From contig NZ_CP126889.1 of NCBI RefSeq assembly GCF_030246845.1, forward strand, positions 186,001 through 250,000: a stretch of 64,000 nucleotides of DNA, read 5' to 3'. The DNA is from Enhydrobacter sp. (GTDB lineage Bacteria > Pseudomonadota > Alphaproteobacteria > Reyranellales > Reyranellaceae). Positions 60,170 to 64,000 of this stretch are shown in pieces (position 1 is the stretch's first letter; the number at the start of each line of letters is the position of its first letter). The translations under genes and the position numbers were made by a program. The notes under the pieces were generated by a model. It saw nothing but the letters and a program-made list of their open reading frames with translations, did not search any database and was not told where the DNA came from.

Positions 60170-60345
60170 CCTCCGTCTCCCTTCCTTGCTCGTCCGGGCT
60201 TCGCGCCCAGGCAACTGTTCGGGTTTAAGGAAGACACCGGCCCTGGCCCTCGCTCGCTGGCAGGCTCTTGCCTTAGGGATCTCCGGGCTCAGGGCCGGCG
60301 ACGGGCGGCTGCTCAAACGGCCGCCCGTTCGCTTATTCTCGCAAA
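60170..60345 (-). ncRNA. Predicted bridge RNA of the IS110-family element
   Basis: Read on the minus strand: a 5' stem-loop (ACGGGCGGC/GCCGCCCGT, 60301-60328), then a loop closed by CCGGCCCTG-A-GCCC with GGGC-CAGGGCCGG (60298-60285 and 60249-60237). This loop contains AGATCCCT (60282-60275), identical to the target's left side plus CT core, and AGCGAG (60254-60249), complementary to CTCGCT on its right side. A second loop, closed by CTTCCTT/AAGGAAG, contains ACAGTTGC (60218-60211), matching the element's own end next to the core, and CAAG (60188-60185), complementary to CTTG at the other end. The order of stem-loop, target loop, donor loop is that of IS621. Ends are approximate and folding was done by eye. 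Confidence 0.75.
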
Positions 60346-60360
60346 TCACAAAGACACAAG

Positions 60361-60416
60361 GGATCTTTGGCTGGCGCCGATCAAGGATCCCTCGCTCGCT
60401 TCGCTCGGGATGACAC
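60361..60416. repeat. Right fragment of the GTGTCATCC palindrome split by the IS
   Basis: GGATCTTTGGCTGGCGCCGA followed by TCAAGGATCCCTCGCTCGCT and CGGGATGACAC. It completes the left fragment at 59047-59068. The bases after it (CCCATTTTGCAGCAGGTAGC) match the flank of the copies at 7833 and 40428. Confidence 0.92.
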
Positions 60417-60474
60417 CCATTTTGCAGCAGGTAGCGCAGTTCCAATCCCGTGAACGGCTACGCCTGTGACGAAC

Positions 60475-60487
60475 TCCAGTGATGGCC
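60475..60487. repeat. Second repeat family, short copy
   Basis: GTGACGAACTCCAGTGATGG, starting within the flank of the split palindrome, completes the same about 150-bp module seen at 7833-7977. Nothing else is evident between 60417 and 60521. Confidence 0.55.
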
Positions 60488-60521
60488 TCTTTCGCTTGAA
60501 GCGAAAATCAACGGCATGAGT

Positions 60522-61112
60522 TCACCCGATGCCGCTGGCCTGGGGCACGATCCAAGCGAAGCGGTCGGAGAGCGCGGCCAGCGTGATCTTGTTGATCGCC
60601 TCGGCGCTGATGGTGGCGCCGTTGGTCGCGTCGGGCAGGTCGCGGGTGGCGACGGTGTCGGCCGCGACGGTGCACATATAGCCGTGGTCGGTGGCCGAGC
60701 GCACGGTGGCCGAGACGCACATATGGGTCATGAAGCCGCCCACGATCAGGTTCTTGCGGCCGATCCCGGTCAGGTGCCTGGCGAGCTCGGTGCCGGCGAA
60801 GGCGTTGGGCAGGCCCTTGTCGACCACCGTCTCGCCGTCGCGCGGCGTGAGCTGCTTCACGATCTCGTAGCCGGTCGAGGAAGGATTGAACGCCTTGCCC
60901 GGCCCCTTGTGGCGGATATGGATCACCGGGGCGTTGGCGCGGCGCGCCTTGTCGAGCAGCACGGCCAGTGCGTCGACCGCGGCCTGCACGCCGGCCAGCG
61001 GCAGCAGCCCGTCGGTATATTCGCGCTGCGCATCGACGATCACGAGCACCCCATCCGCCATCGTCGCCGGCGTCGGGGCCAGACCCGACATCTGCAGCAT
61101 CGTCATCGCCAT
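60522..61112 (-). CDS. Isochorismatase-family cysteine hydrolase
   Basis: 196 residues. The Asp-Lys-Cys triad is visible: VLVIVDAQREYTDGLL, ETVVDKGLPNAFAGTELARH, and VGGFMTHMCVSATVRSATDH. The family includes nicotinamidases, N-carbamoyl hydrolases and isochorismatases; the actual substrate is unknown. GGAAGGG 8 bases before ATG 61112 sets the start. It is divergent from the FAD oxidoreductase. Confidence 0.88.
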   Translation of the reverse strand: MAMTMLQMSGLAPTPATMADGVLVIVDAQREYTDGLLPLAGVQAAVDALAVLLDKARRANAPVIHIRHKGPGKAFNPSSTGYEIVKQLTPRDGETVVDKGLPNAFAGTELARHLTGIGRKNLIVGGFMTHMCVSATVRSATDHGYMCTVAADTVATRDLPDATNGATISAEAINKITLAALSDRFAWIVPQASGIG

Positions 61113-61134
61113 TGCTTTCACCCTTCCCACGCTG

Positions 61135-61180
61135 AGCGGTTGTGTAAACGTGTTCGATATCAACGCCGAACACAACCGCT
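61135..61180. promoter_or_regulatory. Inverted repeat AGCGGTTGTGT...ACACAACCGCT
   Basis: Eleven-base arms 24 bases apart, enclosing a second inverted pair GTGTTCG (61150-61156) and CGAACAC (61167-61173). It lies between divergent genes, 22 bases before the hydrolase start, and may be an operator or a leader hairpin of that gene. Confidence 0.4.
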
Positions 61181-61294
61181 TTTGCAAGTCCCGCGAACGC
61201 ACATGAGAAACCTTACGCTTGCACCTGAACCGGCTGCATTTTCCGTCGGCGCGACGCTTGACCCCGACGGCGGCGTCGCCGACTGTGCGGCGCC

Positions 61295-62422
61295 ATGAGC
61301 GCGCCCGTGAAAGCGATCGTCGTCGGCGGCGGCGTCATGGGGCTCGCCACCGCCTGGGCCCTCGCCCGCGAAGGTTGCGATGTCGAGCTGTTCGAGCAGG
61401 GCGATCTGCCCAATGCCACCGGCTCTTCCTTCGACGAGCACCGGCTGATCCGCCATCCCTACGGCGAGCACGCGGGCTATGCCCGAATGGTCGACGACGC
61501 CTACGCCGCTTGGGATCTGCTGTGGACCGAGCTCGGGCAGCGGCTCTATGCGCCCACCGGCACGCTGGCGCTGAGCGGCAACGGCGCGCTCTGGGCCGAG
61601 CGATCGGCGGCGGCCCTTGCGGCGATCGGCCGCCCCATGACCGAGATCCCGGTCGCCGAGCTGCCGCGCCGCTTCCCGCTGCTCAGGACCGGCGGCGTCG
61701 AGCGCGCTTTCTGGATCGAGTCGGGCGGCGTGCTGTTCGCCCAGGATATCGTCGCCGCGCTGGCGCGGCGGCTCGCGGGCAGGCGCGGCGTTGCCCTGCA
61801 TCCGCGAACACAAGTGCGTGAAGTCGATCTCGACCGCGCACGTATCGGCACAGGGGCGGGCGCGACGCACGGCGCCGACGTCGTGGTCGTGGCGGCCGGC
61901 GCCTGGGTCGGCCGGCTCCTGCCGTCGCTGGCCCGCCGCCTCGTGCCCTCGCGCCAGGTCGTGGCCTACTTCGACCTGCCGGCCGAGCAGCAGGCCGCCT
62001 GGACCAGGGGGCCAATGATCATCGAGCAGACGGGCGATGTCGGCCTCTATCTCGTGCCGCCGCGGCAGGGGCGTGGGCTGAAGGTCGGCGACCATGCCTT
62101 CAGCCGCACCGGCGATCCCGACGCCGGGCGCACGGCGAGCGCCGCCGAGATCGAGCCGCTGCTCGCGCGCTGCCGCAGCCTGCTCGAGGGCTTCGGGGAG
62201 TGGCGGATCGAGCGGTTGAAGGCCTGCTTCTACACCGTCACCGAGGACGAGCGCTTCGTCGTCGAGAAGCCGGGCGCGGCCGGCTGGGTGATGTCGCCCT
62301 GCTCGGGCCACGGCTTCAAGTTCGGCGCCCTGATGGGGCTGGAGCTCGCCCGCACCATCGTCTCCGGGCGCGACCCCGCCCTGCACGCCCGCTGGGCGGC
62401 GGGGCGCGAAGGGGATACATAG
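61295..62422 (+). CDS. FAD-dependent oxidoreductase, sarcosine oxidase-like
   Basis: 375 residues of the DAO family. The Rossmann dinucleotide motif is at the start (AIVVGGGVMGLATAWALARE). GSSFDEHRLIRHPYGEHAGY resembles the covalent-flavin region of monomeric sarcosine oxidase and MTOX. The C-terminal FAD/substrate motif is CFYTVTEDERFVVEKPG followed by SPCSGHGFKFGALMGLELAR. It probably oxidises an N-methyl amino acid or similar amine. The following dehydratase gene may be co-transcribed. Confidence 0.88.
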   Translation: MSAPVKAIVVGGGVMGLATAWALAREGCDVELFEQGDLPNATGSSFDEHRLIRHPYGEHAGYARMVDDAYAAWDLLWTELGQRLYAPTGTLALSGNGALWAERSAAALAAIGRPMTEIPVAELPRRFPLLRTGGVERAFWIESGGVLFAQDIVAALARRLAGRRGVALHPRTQVREVDLDRARIGTGAGATHGADVVVVAAGAWVGRLLPSLARRLVPSRQVVAYFDLPAEQQAAWTRGPMIIEQTGDVGLYLVPPRQGRGLKVGDHAFSRTGDPDAGRTASAAEIEPLLARCRSLLEGFGEWRIERLKACFYTVTEDERFVVEKPGAAGWVMSPCSGHGFKFGALMGLELARTIVSGRDPALHARWAAGREGDT

Positions 62423-62450
62423 AGTCAAGGGAGCGCGTCCCACAGAAGCA

Positions 62451-62481
62451 GTGTCATCCCGAGCTGCGCTCGGGATGACAC
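62451..62481. repeat. Minimal GTGTCATCC palindrome, 31 bp
   Basis: GTGTCATCCCGAGCTGCGCT followed by CGGGATGACAC: the outer arms only, with the GATCTTT centre deleted. It is a perfect hairpin with a three-base loop, 26 bases before ATG 62507. Confidence 0.85.
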
Positions 62482-62506
62482 CGTCCTTGAGGAGAAAGAA
62501 TCGAAC

Positions 62507-64000
62507 ATGGCTTCGCCCAAGAAGAACGGCAACGCCACCGGCCTGCGGCAGGGCCTCGCCACCTACGGCGATGCCGGCTTCTCGCTGTTCCTGCGCAAGG
62601 CCTTCATCAAGGCGGGCGGCTATTCCGACGACGCGCTCGACCGGCCGATCGTGGGCATCACCAACACCGCGAGCGACTACAACCCCTGCCACGGCAACGT
62701 GCCCGACCTCGTCGAGGCGGTGAAGCGCGGCGTGATGCTGGCCGGCGCCCTGCCGATGGTGTTCCCCACCGTGTCGATCCACGAGAGCTTCTCCCATCCC
62801 ACCAGCATGTTCCTGCGCAACCTGATGGCGATGGACACCGAGGAGATGATCCGCGCCCAGCCGATGGACTCGGTGGTGCTGATCGGCGGCTGCGACAAGA
62901 CCATCCCGGCCCAGCTCATGGCCGCCGCGAGCGTCGACCGCCCGGCCGTCGTGCTGCCGGTCGGGCCGATGCTGGTCGGCCATTTCAAGGGCGAGGTGCT
63001 GGGCGCCTGCACCGACTGCCGCCGCCTGTGGGGCCAGTACCGCGCCGGCACCTTCTCCGAAGGCGACATCGAGCGCGTGAGCGAGCGGCTCGCGCCGACC
63101 AAGGGTACCTGCATGGTGATGGGCACCGCCAGCACCATGGGCTGCATGGTCGAGACCTTGGGCATGGGCCTGCCCGGCAGCGGCTCTACCCCCGCCACGC
63201 ACTCCGACCGCCTGCGGCTTGCCGAGCAGAGCGGCAGGCTTGCCGCCGGGATGGCGAAGCAACAGGGTCCGCGGCCGAGCGAGATCATGACAGAGGCCGC
63301 CTTCCGCAACGCCCTCACCGTGCTGCAGGCGATCGGCGGCTCGACCAATGCGCTGGTCCATCTCACCGCCGTCGCGCGCCGGCTCGGCGTCACGATCGAG
63401 CTCGAGCAGTTCGACGCGATCGGCCGCAAGGTGCCGGTGCTGGTCGATCTCAAGCCCTCGGGCGACCACTACATGGAGCACTTCCACTGGGCCGGCGGCA
63501 ATGCGCGGCTGATGCGCGAGATCCGCGGCCATCTCGACGAGAGCTGCCGCACCGTCACGGGCAGGACCTTGAAGGAAGTGATCGACGCGGCCGAGATCGT
63601 GCCCGGCCAGACCGTGATCCGCACGCCGGAGGAGCCCATCAAGCCGACCGGCGGCATGGCGGTGCTGCGCGGCAACCTCGCGCCGCGCGGCGCCGTCATC
63701 AAGCATGCCGCGGCGACGCCGTCGCTGCTCACCCATACCGGCCGCGCCGTGGTGTTCGACTCGCTCGAGGATCTCGCCGCGCGCGGCGACGATCCCGCGC
63801 TCGACGTGAAGGCGGACGACATCCTCGTGCTGCGCAACGCCGGCCCTAAGGGCGCGCCCGGCATGCCGGAGGCCGGCTCCTTCCCCATCCCGATGAAGCT
63901 CGCGCGCTCGGGCGTGAAGGACATGATCCGAATCTCCGACGCGCGCATGAGCGGGACCGCCTTCGGCACCATCGTCCTGCACGTGGCGCCCGAGTCGGCG
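62507..64000 (+). CDS. IlvD/Edd-family dehydratase, cut by the window end
   Basis: 498 codons are open to base 64000 with no stop, out of about 570-600 in the family. Fe-S cluster and signature motifs are present: NTASDYNPCHGNVPDLVEAV, LIGGCDKTIPAQLMAAASVD, GACTDCRRLWGQYRAG, MGTASTMGCMVETLGMGLPG, IGGSTNALVHLTAVARRLG. The GACTDCRRLW form is closer to sugar-acid (arabonate/xylonate-type) dehydratases than to biosynthetic IlvD, so a role in sugar-acid or branched-chain acid dehydration is possible. GAGGAGAAAG precedes the ATG. Confidence 0.9.
   Translation, partial: MASPKKNGNATGLRQGLATYGDAGFSLFLRKAFIKAGGYSDDALDRPIVGITNTASDYNPCHGNVPDLVEAVKRGVMLAGALPMVFPTVSIHESFSHPTSMFLRNLMAMDTEEMIRAQPMDSVVLIGGCDKTIPAQLMAAASVDRPAVVLPVGPMLVGHFKGEVLGACTDCRRLWGQYRAGTFSEGDIERVSERLAPTKGTCMVMGTASTMGCMVETLGMGLPGSGSTPATHSDRLRLAEQSGRLAAGMAKQQGPRPSEIMTEAAFRNALTVLQAIGGSTNALVHLTAVARRLGVTIELEQFDAIGRKVPVLVDLKPSGDHYMEHFHWAGGNARLMREIRGHLDESCRTVTGRTLKEVIDAAEIVPGQTVIRTPEEPIKPTGGMAVLRGNLAPRGAVIKHAAATPSLLTHTGRAVVFDSLEDLAARGDDPALDVKADDILVLRNAGPKGAPGMPEAGSFPIPMKLARSGVKDMIRISDARMSGTAFGTIVLHVAPESA

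Larger units (their letters stand above)
59069..60360 (-). mobile_element. IS110-family insertion sequence, 1292 bp, inserted in a repeat
   Basis: Removing 59069-60360 joins 59047-59068 to 60361-60416 and restores one complete 78-base GTGTCATCC palindrome of the closed type. The dinucleotide AG (CT on the transposase strand) is present at both junctions (59067-59068 and 60359-60360), a two-base core as described for IS621. There are no long terminal inverted repeats, as expected for IS110. The transposase is on the minus strand with about 190 non-coding bases before it and about 147 after it. Confidence 0.9.

Noticed and set aside
60231-60237. AAGACAC within the bridge RNA as the right donor guide
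   Set aside because: It repeats seven bases of the element's end but on the same strand as the left guide, and it falls in the stem that closes the donor loop. CAAG at 60185-60188 fits the expected pairing better, though it is only four bases.
59216-60445. Transposase frame starting at 60445
   Set aside because: That start lies outside the element, in the restored repeat, and the first 92 residues would be translated from the bridge RNA region and host DNA. ATG 60169 has a proper ribosome-binding site and the family's N-terminus.

Overview
The window is about 68-70% GC (by eye) and looks like an alphaproteobacterial chromosome of the Rhodospirillales/Hyphomicrobiales type. I favour a Reyranella-like organism, but that is a guess. 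The pointers are an HWE-type sensor kinase, class III adenylate cyclase and CadC-like regulators with TolB/TPR tails, an AapJ-type binding protein, a kaiB-kaiC-kinase operon without kaiA, Flp pilins, an alphaproteobacterial RpoH-like promoter before hsp20 genes, and a heavy load of palindromic intergenic repeats.

Layout. 0-12.4 kb: single genes (Tat-exported DUF1254/DUF1214 protein, lytic transglycosylase, GST, cupin, wHTH-TolB-TPR regulator, amino-acid binding protein, MAPEG protein coupled to an adenylate cyclase, beta-propeller, helical HTH protein). 12.4-16.1 kb: a small membrane protein gene carrying an in-frame repeat insertion, then a phage-derived cassette (replication-like protein, three small proteins, Cro-like protein, S24 repressor) with a palindromic operator that recurs in front of a second gene. 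16.1-25.1 kb: cold-shock protein, CsbD-like protein, desaturase, diiron ferritin-like protein, Crp/Fnr regulator and a run of very small, partly overlapping genes, several encoding single-span membrane peptides. 25-33.5 kb: NYN-domain protein, a 1559-residue protein with two kinase cores and its coupled response regulator, a CopG-like/wHTH pair, a PNPOx-like protein. 33.6-40.3 kb: glucan metabolism (GH15 glucoamylase-like, GlgX) around an exported amidohydrolase and a small lipoprotein. 40.6-48.2 kb: OmpA porin; LuxR-type regulator, kaiB, kaiC and hybrid kinase with overlapping or near-overlapping ends; zinc-finger protein; two hsp20 genes. 48.4-54.6 kb: an MFS/TetR unit divergent from an RND pump around one TetR-like operator. 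54.8-64 kb: coiled-coil and periplasmic proteins, universal stress protein, two Flp pilins, an IS110-family element, isochorismatase-like hydrolase, FAD oxidoreductase and an IlvD/Edd dehydratase cut by the window end.

The most notable theme is mobile DNA. A family of about 70-85 bp palindromes (15 copies seen, in two arm arrangements) lies between genes, supplies stop codons and C-termini to several, and sits in frame inside one. A 1292-bp IS110-family element has inserted into one copy. Its non-coding end can be read as a bridge RNA whose target guides match the repeat at the exact insertion point and whose donor guide matches the element's own end. A second repeat family often lies next to the first.

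Regulatory candidates are unusually clear: three TACCA-N5/6-TGGTA boxes inside about 35-bp conserved blocks before the luxR-kaiBC operon and one small gene; the GTTAAT-type phage operator pair; a tandem GACYATATRGTCTA operator; and a TetR-type palindrome. No tRNA, rRNA or CRISPR array was recognised.
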